Assembly (NCBI GenBank): GCA_016719895.1
Contig: JADJYG010000028.1
Location: 199,536 to 263,535 of the forward strand
Source of the DNA: Saprospirales bacterium
Lineage (GTDB): Bacteria; Bacteroidota; Bacteroidia; Chitinophagales; Saprospiraceae
DNA: 64,000 bases
Direction of reading: 5' to 3'
Shown: positions 9,301 to 16,580 of the stretch, in pieces
How positions within the stretch are numbered: the stretch's first letter is position 1
Layout: every line of letters begins with the position of its first letter
Notes under the pieces: generated by a model
Told to the model about the DNA's origin: nothing
The model's database searches: none
The model's input: the letters and a program-made list of their open reading frames with translations, nothing else
Position numbers and translations under genes: made by a program

Positions 9301-10137
9301 GGCCAGCAGCCGTTCGCGGATGAAATAACCGGTGGTGCTTTCGCCGCCCGAGGCGTTGTGGGCTTCGTCCAGGATCACCACGGCGCCCTGCGACAGGGCG
9401 GCGATGTATTCGGTTTTGAAATTGGAGGCCGAGGGTTCGGACTTGGTCTTTTTGCCCAACTGTTTTTGGCTTTCCCAGTCGGAGGACAGTTGCGAATAGG
9501 TCAGCATGGCGAAGTCGTAACCGGGCGGCAGGGCGTCTTTGCCGGCGACCAGGTCGCGCAGTTCGCCCATGCTTTTGGGCAGGAACTTCCGGTCGCGCCG
9601 CCACTCGTGGACCTTGACGATGGTTTCGCTGTCCAGCGAGATTTGCAGGGTGGCGTTGCTGTCGCTGTTGAGGATGAGCGGCACCAGGTCCACGCTGCCG
9701 ATGTCGTACAGGTCGCGGTAGATGTCGGAAAAGAGGGTGGCTTTTTCGGTGATGAAGATGGTCGGCAGCCCGTTTTTGGCCCCGTAGCGGATGATGGCCG
9801 CCGCGATCCGGCCCTTGCCGATGCCGGTTTGGTCGCCGATGATCATGCCGTCGCCGCGCTCGATGTTCCAGATGGCCAGGGCGATGGCGTCCACCTGCTC
9901 GGCGGAAAAGAACTCGAACACGTTGGATTTGAGCGGGTAGTGGAGTTTTTGGGCCACATACAGGTCGGGACTGCCGATTTCCTGCCGCAGGCGCAGTAGG
10001 GCCTGGCGGGTTTGGAAGGCCATGCTGCCGGGCAGGGAGACTTCGAGCGAGTTGGCGCGGGAGATGGGGCGGTAGGCGGAGAGGCCGGGGGAGAGGTCGA
10101 GGGCTTGGGGTTCCTGGGTTTCTTCGGGGGTGGTCAT
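6352..10137 (-). CDS. Strawberry-notch-like superfamily 2 helicase
   Basis: A 1261-residue SF2 helicase of the strawberry-notch (SBNO) kind seen in phages, plasmids and DarB-like antirestriction proteins. Walker A is GDQTGIGKGR (101-110); the flanking Q-rich, non-classical P-loop is typical of SBNO rather than of SNF2. Walker B is LDEAH (DEAH 257-260). The C-terminal helicase motif VI region reads QKRGRINRTGQ at about 651-661, after a HASGKFRDQRQRAMIIHQPE stretch. A Lys/Glu-rich coiled coil occupies about 875-945. The start is the ATG at 10137, about 24 bp after a good promoter element. First gene of the operon 10137-3357. Probable role: ATP-driven DNA remodelling for the mobile element, paired with the ParB/N6-methylase protein at 16577-18940. 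Huge plus-strand open frames here are codon-bias shadows. Confidence 0.88.
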   Translation of the reverse strand: MTTPEETQEPQALDLSPGLSAYRPISRANSLEVSLPGSMAFQTRQALLRLRQEIGSPDLYVAQKLHYPLKSNVFEFFSAEQVDAIALAIWNIERGDGMIIGDQTGIGKGRIAAAIIRYGAKNGLPTIFITEKATLFSDIYRDLYDIGSVDLVPLILNSDSNATLQISLDSETIVKVHEWRRDRKFLPKSMGELRDLVAGKDALPPGYDFAMLTYSQLSSDWESQKQLGKKTKSEPSASNFKTEYIAALSQGAVVILDEAHNASGGESTTGYFIRERLLANAQGCCYLSATFAKRPDNMPVYAKKTAISHANIKATELEEVFARGGVALQEIVAGELVASGQMLRRQRSFEGIRVEYNFLPDDYEEHRVIYNTVIGLVNDIIEFEQEVIEPYLETMSKALSSGGEKAEKRKGTEKGGVSNSPFFNKTHNVIRQLLFSIKARQVAREAIRLLGENKKVVIAFANTMASFMDEFGYTNGDEVDNLDFAMVLNRSLENALKYTVATETGEIKHYTLSPADLDPLSASMLENLRDKIKSASAGISLSPIDTLINTIEKTRKPADVGGAEHDFYRVRECTGRSFQIKDEGGTLVYRSFKANVKQFFADFNSGDADVLLINQSASTGVSAHASGKFRDQRQRAMIIHQPELDINTEVQKRGRINRTGQVNLPEYLYVSSSIPAEKRILMVLKRKLKSLDANTTGSQKSSDAQLESPDFFNKYGDRVVQGFLGENYAIAAALRLDSGEDDNNSSYARSDLAEMFSRRIALLTVEEQERAYAEVLARYNEYVEDLKQRGEYDLEVEYLPLEAETEEQFLLEEGSGRPTPFGQPAVLEQVQARVLKRPMKWSEVQAIMEKTLQGASPEEFQKRFRKEYEAGRQELRAAKSAERNAKLRKVEDEIRELETLRTSGKSKDPEKLEKGLEKAGKQLAELKEKMAAEETKLTAETNNGLRIIDFFKVGRPFQFRIEQAGTARELNGVVTGLYFLKPAGDPTRYNPANVRITAAIYGPERSWTLKFNSPEVFTAMGMSTHNQEVFLQDLLYNWNRHDSAGNKREEQFIATGNMLLSAKNVFLQGAGGKLIKYSTFDGGIRSGILVQKEVDHKGREQKSEPKTRRSVRALADELAQTRPGYQQYRYVEGTALNNAIAFVRTREEMYRVTMPKTTAFKPYYGDKDLVNLLFQDTYDRSRGLPKAFVSYPPNLLAGYVHRDDLQTFLDILADKYQMTYLAEAQQFAGFLNLDQPIPDREPSEMEQMLIILEQLNLETAP

Positions 10138-10160
10138 GGGGGTGATTTGGGTTTTCGTTG

Positions 10161-10191
10161 CAAATATGGGGTTTTAAGGAGGAATTTGCAA
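10161..10191 (-). promoter_or_regulatory. Bacteroidota-type promoter for the helicase operon
   Basis: On the minus strand, TTG (10191-10189), a 20-base spacer and CATATTTG (10168-10161) match the Bacteroidota pattern TTTG-N19/21-TAnnTTTG with one mismatch. Transcription would begin about 18-20 bases before the helicase ATG. The 13-bp stretch GTTGCAAATATGG (plus-strand reading) recurs at two other minus-strand operon starts (19190, 27102). Confidence 0.6.
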
Positions 10192-10616
10192 GGAAAATGC
10201 GGGGAATTATTTTTTTAATTGGGTTTTACTGCAAAATGGGTATTGTTTTTGATTAGTGATTTACAGAGCGGATTTCTTAAGTGGTAGTAAGTTGCGAATA
10301 TCGGAGAAACGATATGCCGCCCGCAAACTCAAACAATGATTTGAGTTGACCATAACAGAAGTTGGAAACAAAAAAAAAATAAAATAATATAAAAATATTG
10401 GGGTGTGCCTTCACTGGGAGATTAAGAGGGAATAGTCATTCTGGAAAGGTATTTTACTCAAAACAAAAACCCTGAAAATCCAAAAAGAAACCATTTATGG
10501 CTTTTGTCTGTGCTCAGTTTGCATTGAGATATGTACATCCAAAAAAAGAAAAAAAAAATTAAAAAAAAGACATTAAGTCCGTCAGTGAAGCAGAATTCAT
10601 AAATTCGCACACTTGT
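10192..10616. other. AT-rich intergenic stretch at cargo boundary
   Basis: About 425 bases of A/T-rich sequence with several A-runs (for example near 10369-10390 and 10546-10570) and no credible gene. Base composition drops sharply here relative to the GC-rich helicase gene. I see no tRNA, no clear attachment repeat and no inverted-repeat terminus. It marks the left edge of the AT-rich cargo between the helicase and the methylase genes. Confidence 0.5.
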
Positions 10617-10931
10617 ATGCTCAATCACTTAATGGCTATTCATTTCTCAGTTAATGGGAATAGTGATGTAAATAATATTGGGAAAAATTTTTCTAAATAT
10701 ACAGGTCAAAGTTTTATTGAGAGTAAGCCTGTAAAAATTGTTTCACAAAAACCTCCAATTGATTTAACCGGATTGTCCGCAAATATTTGGAACGAAATGT
10801 CGAGTATCTTGTCATACAATGAGGACGATTTTTTAAAATGGACTCTGTTTTCACCAATCCTTCCCGAATATTACAAGTTCAGCCTCGATTTTATTCAGAG
10901 TAACTCATCATACATTATAATTCAACCCTAA
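10617..10931 (+). CDS. Hypothetical 104-residue protein of AT-rich cargo
   Basis: ATG at 10617, 104 residues, Ser/Asn/Ile-rich, no signal peptide and no recognised domain. Contains the segment GLSANIWNEMSSILSYNEDDFLKW. Codon use is AT-rich like the next two genes and unlike the flanking operon, suggesting the three genes arrived together. It ends 16 bp before the next gene on the same strand. Function unknown. Confidence 0.5.
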   Translation: MLNHLMAIHFSVNGNSDVNNIGKNFSKYTGQSFIESKPVKIVSQKPPIDLTGLSANIWNEMSSILSYNEDDFLKWTLFSPILPEYYKFSLDFIQSNSSYIIIQP

Positions 10932-11228
10932 TCAATTAATAATAAAAATGGAAAGCCGTATTGTTTACAACCGGGTAGTTGAACTTTGGGTGCTTCATAA
11001 ACAAATGTTTCCTGAAAACAATCCAAGTACATTTATAATTCACGAACTAACTGGACAAACGTATTCAGGTCAAGAACCAAAGACCGCTGTTGAAGTTATG
11101 AAGGTTGTCGGAAAAATTAAAGGGTTCCCACCTTTGAGTGAACAAGAAAGGAATTTAATAGTAATAGAGGCAAGTAGAAATATTCCGAGACTATCTCCTA
11201 ATAAAAGAGGTATTAGTGTCCTCTTCCC

Positions 11229-12095
11229 CTAAGCCGCAACCGCTCTAAAGTAGAGATTCTGTTGTTTCAATTCGAGTTCATCCGGGGTTTGATACCCGAT
11301 TGAACTATGTGGGCGAATGGTATTGTAAATCACGGTCCATTCCTGAATTTGTTCATTTAGTTCTTCCATACTTCGGAACCATTCCAGGTTCAGGCATTCG
11401 GTTCGCAAGGTGCCGTTCAAGCGTTCGATCAGCCCATTTTGGCTTGGTTTCCCAGCTTGGATAAACCTTATTTCCACGCCGTTGTCTTCCGCCCATTGTC
11501 GAAGCTTCTCAGAGATGAACTCTGGCCCATTGTCACATCGGATGTAGGCCGGGTACCCCCTCCAGGTAGCAACCAGATCCAATATCTGGGTCAACATTGT
11601 TGCGCAGATGGACCGGTATGCTTCCGTCCACAGCGCCTTGCGCGAACACTCGTCCATGATATTGATGACCCGGACCTTTTCCCCTCCTGGCCCGATGATC
11701 CAATCGCTTAAAAAATCTACCGCCCAACCCTCGTTGATCTGTTTGGGCGGCAACAGCCCCAGGAATTTGCGCCTTATTTTGGGGCGTTGGGGCTTGAGCC
11801 TGAGGTTCAGCCCAAGCTCTTTCCATATCCTATATACCCGTTTGTGATTCCATGGGTGGCTTTGCCTGCGCAAGTAATGGAAAACCATCCAAAATCCCCA
11901 ACACACAAACCGGCCCGTGACCTGGCGCAGCAAATCCGCCACCATCCCGTCTTCCTCTTCGGGGCGATGGCCTTGTCGGCGCCGACAATAGGTCTGACGT
12001 CTAAAGCCCAGGACAACACAACTCCGGCGGGCGCTCACCGACCGCTTTGCCTTGACCCCGTCTATCATTTCTTCCTGGCGTCCTGGGCCTGCCAC
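11229..12095 (-). CDS. IS3-family transposase OrfB (DDE integrase core)
   Basis: A 288-residue catalytic part of the transposase. rve/integrase core landmarks: WAVDFLSDW (first Asp), CDNGPEF (second Asp), NGLIERLNGTLR (catalytic Glu), then YNTIRPHSSIGYQTPDE, the usual C-terminal signature. It has no strong start of its own. It overlaps orfA and is expected to be made as an OrfAB fusion by -1 frameshifting on AAAAAAG (minus strand, 12101-12095). Its stop lies within the left inverted repeat. Confidence 0.92.
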   Translation of the reverse strand: MAGPGRQEEMIDGVKAKRSVSARRSCVVLGFRRQTYCRRRQGHRPEEEDGMVADLLRQVTGRFVCWGFWMVFHYLRRQSHPWNHKRVYRIWKELGLNLRLKPQRPKIRRKFLGLLPPKQINEGWAVDFLSDWIIGPGGEKVRVINIMDECSRKALWTEAYRSICATMLTQILDLVATWRGYPAYIRCDNGPEFISEKLRQWAEDNGVEIRFIQAGKPSQNGLIERLNGTLRTECLNLEWFRSMEELNEQIQEWTVIYNTIRPHSSIGYQTPDELELKQQNLYFRAVAA

Positions 12096-12367
12096 TTTTT
12101 TAGCATCTCGTACCCGTCTTGCAAGATCTGATGGTCCAGGCTCAACTCTGCGTACATCTTCTTTAAACGGTTGTTTTCCCGCTCCAACTCGGCCACCTTG
12201 CGTTTCGCTTCGTCCTGTTCAACGGCCAGTTCTTTTTTCCACTTGTAAAAGGTCGCCGGGCTGATCTGGTGACTGCGGCAGATCTCTTCAACGCTCTGGC
12301 CTCCGTCGGCCTTGGCTAGAATCGCTATGCGTTGTGATTCTGAAAAATTACTTTTTCGCATGTCCAT
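12065..12367 (-). CDS. IS3-family OrfA (helix-turn-helix)
   Basis: A 100-residue HTH_Tnp_1-type protein: SESQRIAILAKADGGQSVEEICR, then SPATFYKWKKEL, followed by a leucine-rich coiled coil (VAELERENNRLKKMYAELSL). It binds IS ends and regulates transposition. The heptamer A-AAA-AAG followed by TGG near its 3' end is a classical -1 frameshift site giving OrfAB. Confidence 0.9.
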   Translation of the reverse strand: MDMRKSNFSESQRIAILAKADGGQSVEEICRSHQISPATFYKWKKELAVEQDEAKRKVAELERENNRLKKMYAELSLDHQILQDGYEMLKKWQAQDARKK

Positions 12368-12828
12368 TTTTTTTCAAAGTTAGAGAAGATGGTGAATACT
12401 CTCTACTTTTGATTGGTTGCGCTATTGGGGAAGAGGACATTAGCCCCTTGGCAGCGGTTGGAATCATGTCAGTTTTAAAATGGCTTGGTTATGGTTTAGG
12501 TTGGTTTTCAATATTTTATTCAGGGCTTTCTTGGTGGGTAATGGGATTCATTATTGCATTTTGGTGGGCAGGAGGTGCAGCAAGAATGGCAACCCAAAAA
12601 CAGCAAACTGAACCTGGGCCAAGATGGGAAATGCCCGCTCACATTATTATACACATTGCCACTTTTATCGGCCTAATTTTCACGTCAATAAGACATTTAC
12701 TATGAGGTTTTTTTACCTTTCTTTTGTTTTATTATTTCTTTACTCTTGTACTGAAGATTGTGTCAAACTTCCAAATGCCTTTTCGAATTACAAAGAAGCA
12801 ATTGCAAAAGTTGAATCTTCCAATTTTG

Positions 12829-14056
12829 GGTACTGAACGATTAATTTATGGTGTATATTTGCATCAAAATTTTTCGAATGCCATTAACAAAAGAAGAATT
12901 CGACGAGCTGAAATCACATCAATATTGCGACAACCGAGAATGCTCTATGTATGGATTAGTTGGTCAGGGGAATATCAAGACGCATAGTTTTGCAAGTGGT
13001 CAGGGATATTGCAACTGCTGCCGGAGCAAGCCCTTCGCGATTCGCAAGGGGACGATGTTTTTTGGTCTTCGAACCCCGATAGACAAAATAATTCAAGTGC
13101 TTCGATTACTGTGCTCAGGTATGGGTCAGAACGCGATCTGCCGCCAGGAAGATGTAACTGGGGACAGCATTCGGAGTTGGATTATCCTTGCCTCGGAGCA
13201 GGTAACTGCATTTACAGATTATATGCAACGTGATATGCACTTGGAACAGGTTCAGATAGATGAATTTTGGTCTTTCATTCGAAAAAAAAGAAAACTTAAG
13301 TGAACAAGAGATTGAAAAGGGTGAAGTTTCAACGGAAATTTCATCAAATCAAGGAGATCGATGGACGTTTGTGGCTGTTTTGCCGGACAGTAGTTTCATT
13401 CACAGCCTACACCACGGAGAACGAAACTTGGAGCAAGCAACTGAGTTTGTAGGCCAGATCAAAGCAAAGAGCGACGGAAAAACGCCTTTGTTTGCCTCCG
13501 ATGACTGGTTCTATGAAAAAGCATTGCTTGAACATTATGGTTTCGATTATACGCGGCCCTATGCAGGGCGGGGGCGTTATCCACATCCTCAAAGGCTTCC
13601 GCTCGCTGATTTGAATTATGTGCAGGTGCAGAAAAAAAGAGACGAAAAAGGCCGTTTGCTGGAGATAAAATATGCCATTGTTTACGGAAGTTTGGAAGAA
13701 ATTGAACGGGTATTTGAATATGCCGAACGTTGTAAAACGATTAATACCGTCTATGTGGAGAGCCGAAATGGCAAGTTTCGAAAAGATGATGCAAGGCTCA
13801 TCAGACGAACACTTTGCCACTCAAAAAAAGCGGTATTTCATGACGCACAAGCCAATTTTACTGCACAGGTGATGAATTACACCCGCACAAACGACGGATT
13901 AAAAATACTCATCAACCCCGATGCTGCCCTTTTTGAGCAAAAATATCGGCATCGAACCCCAGCAATGGCTCAAAATATTATTAATAAACCCCTGACTATC
14001 AAAGAACTACTTTTTATTCGACCTCAAATCATTCCATGATTTATTCGCTCAGTACC
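12829..14056 (+). mobile_element. IS1-like (IS1/IS1595-type) insertion sequence, 1228 bp
   Basis: Ends are GGTACTGA...TCAGTACC, with imperfect matches continuing inward (CGA, AT-rich). Flanks are an 8-bp direct repeat CAATTTTG (12821-12828, 14057-14064), the length usual for IS1 and IS1595 elements. One transposase reading frame fills the element but is split by a one-base shift in an A-run. The duplication is perfect, so the insertion is recent. Confidence 0.88.
12878..14039 (+). CDS. IS1-like transposase with apparent frameshift at an A8 run
   Basis: The N-terminal part has a zinc-ribbon-like Cys set (CDNREC...CNCCRS) and an HTH region, then IDEFWSF with the first catalytic Asp. The frame then ends after RKKRKLK. 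From the same point, one base shifted, the protein continues as NLSEQEIEKGE, DRWTFVAVLPDSSFIHSLHHGERN and FASDDWFYEKALLEHYG (second Asp), to a stop at 14039. The break is the eight-A run at 13282-13289; skipping one A fuses the halves (about 386 residues). Start ATG 12878 was chosen because a perfect TAnnTTTG element (TATATTTG, 12853-12860) lies between it and the earlier in-frame ATG at 12848. Whether the shift is programmed, a mutation or a read error is open. Confidence 0.8.
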
Positions 14057-14457
14057 CAATTTTGTCTTGGCAGAAAAAACCGATTGCTCCGAAAGTTCAT
14101 GGATTTATGAAGCAAGTTTTTACAGTTGTGATAAAAATATTGGGTTCCTAATTTATTCGACTGATATAAAAAAATATATCCATTGCGATGTCCCCATTCA
14201 AGTGTGGGAGGGTTTTAAAGTTGCAAAATCAAAAGGAGCATTTTACAATTTATACTTAAAGCACAAATTTCATTGTAAACTACAATAAGTAGGGGAACTT
14301 AGCAATAGAAAATAATTCCATCCAAACCATACAACGGTCATGCGTCCTAAGCGGTCGTACGCCGTGTATGACACCATTCTACGGGGTAAACGAGCGGCCA
14401 AGCGCGCGCCAGCATGAAAAAGTTTTACCAAGGGGGCATGAGATTACAAAAAGAAAT

Positions 14458-14491
14458 TTTTTGCGAAAAGTATCGAAAAGCACTACCTTGC
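14458..14491 (+). promoter_or_regulatory. Promoter of the abiE pair
   Basis: TTTTTTG (to 14463), a 20-base spacer and TACCTTGC (14484-14491) fit the Bacteroidota promoter pattern with one mismatch. Transcription would begin about 10-13 bases before the TTG start of abiEi, implying a very short leader. The rest of 14289-14507 holds no gene that I can support. Confidence 0.45.
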
Positions 14492-14507
14492 GCAAAAATT
14501 TACTCTT

Positions 14508-15329
14508 TTGGGTGACTTAAAAGCAAATCAAAGCCTTGAAAAGTGGGTAGAGCAACAACTCGCCCTAGGCAGGTATGGGTTTGCGTTATCCGCGCTGCGG
14601 AAAGATTTCTCCGGTCACTCTGAAACGGCTCTCAAGTTTGCCTTGAAACGTTTGGTGGATAAGGGGAAAATTGTTTCCGTCTACAAAGGGTACTACCTCA
14701 TCTTGCCAGTCCAATATGCTGGCAAAGGCATTTTACCGCCGTCCTTGTTCCTGGATACCTTTATGAAATTTCTGGACAGGCCCTATTATGTTGCCTTGTT
14801 AAACGCGGCCGCGTACCACGGGGCTTCCCACCAACAACCGCAGGAATATTTTGTGATGACTAATTTCCCGGTGTTGCGGGCGACGCAAAAAAAGGGCATG
14901 AAGATTAACTACATCAGTGTAGAGCATATCCCGGAAAGCCTGGTGGAACAACGCAAAACTGAGGCAGGATACCTCAACGTGTCTAAGCCGGCGCTTACGG
15001 CAACCGATCTGATCCAGTTCGAAAGGAGAATAGGTGGCCTCAACCGGGCGGCAACCGTTTTGGACGAATTGGCCGAGGCAATCCATCCATCCGATTTTGA
15101 TACCGCACTTTTGGAATACGCCTCTGCAACAGTCCTGCAACGCTTAGGCTATCTTTTGGAGTTTGCTTGCCATAAAACCGAACTCGCGGAGGCATTGTAC
15201 GAATCTATGATAAAGCATCAAATTAACTGCTTCCGAATACCCTTGAAAGCCTCCGGTGAAACGCTGGGATTTTCTTCCGAAAACCGCTGGAAGGTGATTG
15301 CAAACACAGAAATTGAAATCGACGAATGA
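14508..15329 (+). CDS. abiEi: AbiEi-type antitoxin / transcriptional regulator
   Basis: A 273-residue protein of the AbiEi_4 antitoxin type. The N-terminal winged-helix part reads YGFALSALRKDFSGHSETALKFALKRLVDKGKI, followed by YKGYYLILPVQYAGKGILPPSLFLD, a hallmark of the family. The C-terminal domain is helical and neutralises the toxin indirectly (type IV system). Family members repress their own promoter. No ATG is available near the 5' end; TTG at 14508 just after the promoter is the best start. The stop overlaps the toxin start by 4 bp. AbiE systems give phage abortive infection and stabilise mobile elements. The pair sits as cargo between the helicase and methylase operons. Confidence 0.85.
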   Translation: MGDLKANQSLEKWVEQQLALGRYGFALSALRKDFSGHSETALKFALKRLVDKGKIVSVYKGYYLILPVQYAGKGILPPSLFLDTFMKFLDRPYYVALLNAAAYHGASHQQPQEYFVMTNFPVLRATQKKGMKINYISVEHIPESLVEQRKTEAGYLNVSKPALTATDLIQFERRIGGLNRAATVLDELAEAIHPSDFDTALLEYASATVLQRLGYLLEFACHKTELAEALYESMIKHQINCFRIPLKASGETLGFSSENRWKVIANTEIEIDE

Positions 15330-16117
15330 TCCCACAGGCGTATATCACCGAATGGAGCCAACAAGTACCCTGGACATCCAACGAGCAGGTCGAGCAAGAT
15401 TTGGTCATCTGCCGCGCCCTGGTCGAAATATTTTCAGATGAATGGCTGGCACAGCGATTGGCTTTCCGGGGAGGAACGGCGCTACACAAATTGTATTTGG
15501 CTCCCCAACCACGCTATTCCGAAGATATTGACCTCGTTCAAATTGATGCCGAGCCGTTTGGCCCGGTGATCGACAGGATAAGAGAACGACTGTCTTTCCT
15601 GGGGATTCCGCAACGGAAACAAAAAGCGAACAATAACACGCTGTACTACCGATTTGATTCGGAGTTCCCGCCTGTTCAAACGTTACGGCTGAAAGTGGAA
15701 ACCAATTGCAGGGAGCACTTTACCGTACTCGGGTATCAAAAAATTCCCTTTGAGGTACAATCCTCCTGGTTTTCCGGAAGGCGTGAACTAACAACCTATA
15801 TGCTGGAGGAACTGCTTGGCACAAAACTCCGGGCATTGTACCAGCGTCGTAAGGGCCGCGATTTGTACGACTTGTACATTGCCTTATCACAAAGACCGGA
15901 ATTGGATAAAGCCGCACTTATCCGGGCATACAAGGCTTACATGGCATTCTCTGTGGATGAACCGCCAAGCCGGCAGGAGTTTATCCAAAACATGGATGTC
16001 AAAATGCAAGATACTCAATTCCTGGGGGATATCACGGCGCTGATTCGACCGGAATTGCCCTATACCCCTTCGTTAGCCTATGAGTTAGTCAAGACCGAAT
16101 TGATTGAACGAATCTGA
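15326..16117 (+). CDS. abiEii: AbiEii/AbiGii-family nucleotidyltransferase toxin
   Basis: A 263-residue nucleotidyltransferase-fold toxin. Motifs: LAFRGGTALHKLY (GGT motif), RYSEDIDLV (metal-binding Asp pair), then LLGTKLRALYQRRKGRDLYDLY, the conserved basic helix of AbiEii. The family transfers nucleotides to tRNA or related targets and stops growth; the substrate here is unknown. Translationally coupled to abiEi (ATGA overlap). It ends 4 bp from the converging 152-residue gene. All catalytic positions appear present. Confidence 0.88.
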   Translation: MIPQAYITEWSQQVPWTSNEQVEQDLVICRALVEIFSDEWLAQRLAFRGGTALHKLYLAPQPRYSEDIDLVQIDAEPFGPVIDRIRERLSFLGIPQRKQKANNNTLYYRFDSEFPPVQTLRLKVETNCREHFTVLGYQKIPFEVQSSWFSGRRELTTYMLEELLGTKLRALYQRRKGRDLYDLYIALSQRPELDKAALIRAYKAYMAFSVDEPPSRQEFIQNMDVKMQDTQFLGDITALIRPELPYTPSLAYELVKTELIERI

Positions 16118-16121
16118 CGGT

Positions 16122-16580
16122 TTATTGCATCTCCACTACCCCACTCAACCTCTCCACCCACTCCTCCAACGTCATACAATCAAATTCCTCATCCCCGAAC
16201 GGCAGCCCTTCCGTCTCGGGCAGGTTTGAAATCCCCTCGGCCATACTGCGCCGGTAGTGCTCCCGCATTTCCGCCGGCGTCACGGCCTGCCAGGCTTCGC
16301 GCAGGCGGGCGGCCACGTGCGACCAGGCATCGCTGCCGGCAATTGCGGTGTCGAAAAGTTGTGCGGGGGTAAGGCCGGGTTCCGGCTCGGCGCCCAGGTA
16401 TTCCCGGAGGAGTGGCTCCACGGCTACGCCCCGGTCGCGGGCGTCCTGGATCAGGGTGGCGATACAGCAGGAAATGGCGAAGACGTGATCTTCGTAGGTG
16501 AGAATTTCTCCCTCGTAGCAGGCGACGCACACGCATTTGAGGTGGTAGTCGTGGTGAATTTTGGCGTGTTGGAATATCAT
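16122..16580 (-). CDS. Hypothetical 152-residue protein downstream of the methylase
   Basis: The start overlaps the methylase stop by 4 bp, so it is translated from the same message. The N-terminus is rich in His and Cys (MIFQHAKIHHDYHLKCVCVACYEGE), followed by a helical body and an acidic tail (EEFDCMTLEEWVERL). A metal-binding site in the first 40 residues is possible. No family recognised. Conserved coupling to the ParB/N6-methylase gene would suggest a partner role. Confidence 0.7.
   Translation of the reverse strand: MIFQHAKIHHDYHLKCVCVACYEGEILTYEDHVFAISCCIATLIQDARDRGVAVEPLLREYLGAEPEPGLTPAQLFDTAIAGSDAWSHVAARLREAWQAVTPAEMREHYRRSMAEGISNLPETEGLPFGDEEFDCMTLEEWVERLSGVVEMQ

Larger units (their letters stand above)
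11217..12439 (-). mobile_element. IS3-family insertion sequence, 1223 bp
   Basis: Terminal inverted repeats start TGTCCTCTTCCCC at both ends (13 identical bases), with further matched blocks CGCAACC and AAAGTAGAGA inside. The element is flanked by a 4-bp direct repeat TTAG (11213-11216 and 12440-12443). It carries orfA and orfB on the minus strand with an A6G slippery site. TG...CA ends, gene order and size fit IS3. It looks intact and potentially active. Confidence 0.92.
10948..12705 (+). pseudogene. Membrane protein gene interrupted by an IS3-family element (rebuilds to 176 residues)
   Basis: The gene reads 10948-11216, is cut by the insertion sequence 11217-12439, and resumes after the duplicated TTAG. 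Joining 10948-11216 to 12444-12705 restores one frame of 177 codons: a soluble N-terminus (MESRIVYNRVVELWVLHKQ; HELTGQTYSGQEPKTAVEV), then PNKRGISPLAAVGIM across the junction, and a C-terminal region with two or three membrane helices (LGYGLGWFSIFYSGLSWWVM, FIIAFWWAGG, IIIHIATFIGLIF). No family recognised. Its TGA overlaps the ATG of the next gene (ATGA), so the two were translationally coupled before disruption. The left piece alone would give a 94-residue truncated product ending inside the IS. Confidence 0.8.
12702..14288 (+). pseudogene. KTSC-domain-like lipoprotein gene interrupted by an IS1-like element (rebuilds to 116 residues)
   Basis: The gene starts at ATG 12702 with a lipoprotein signal (MRFFYLSFVLLFLYSC, lipobox LYSC), runs to 12828, and is cut by the element 12829-14056. 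Joining 12702-12828 to 14065-14288 (one copy of the CAATTTTG duplication kept) restores a 117-codon frame. After the junction come SESSWIYEASFYSC and then IGFLIYSTDIKKYIHCDVPIQVWEGFKVAKSKG, which resembles the KTSC domain (small beta fold, lysyl-tRNA-synthetase-C-terminal-like, often in phage and cargo proteins). The start overlaps the previous gene's stop. Function unknown; a surface-anchored small protein made together with the membrane protein upstream. Confidence 0.75.

Noticed and set aside
6520..9999. A 1159-residue open frame on the plus strand opposite the helicase gene
   Set aside because: Its translation is rich in His/Val/Gln/Phe without domains and mirrors the codon bias of the minus-strand helicase, whose motifs are clear. 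Same reasoning for 3456-4883 and 5072-6481.
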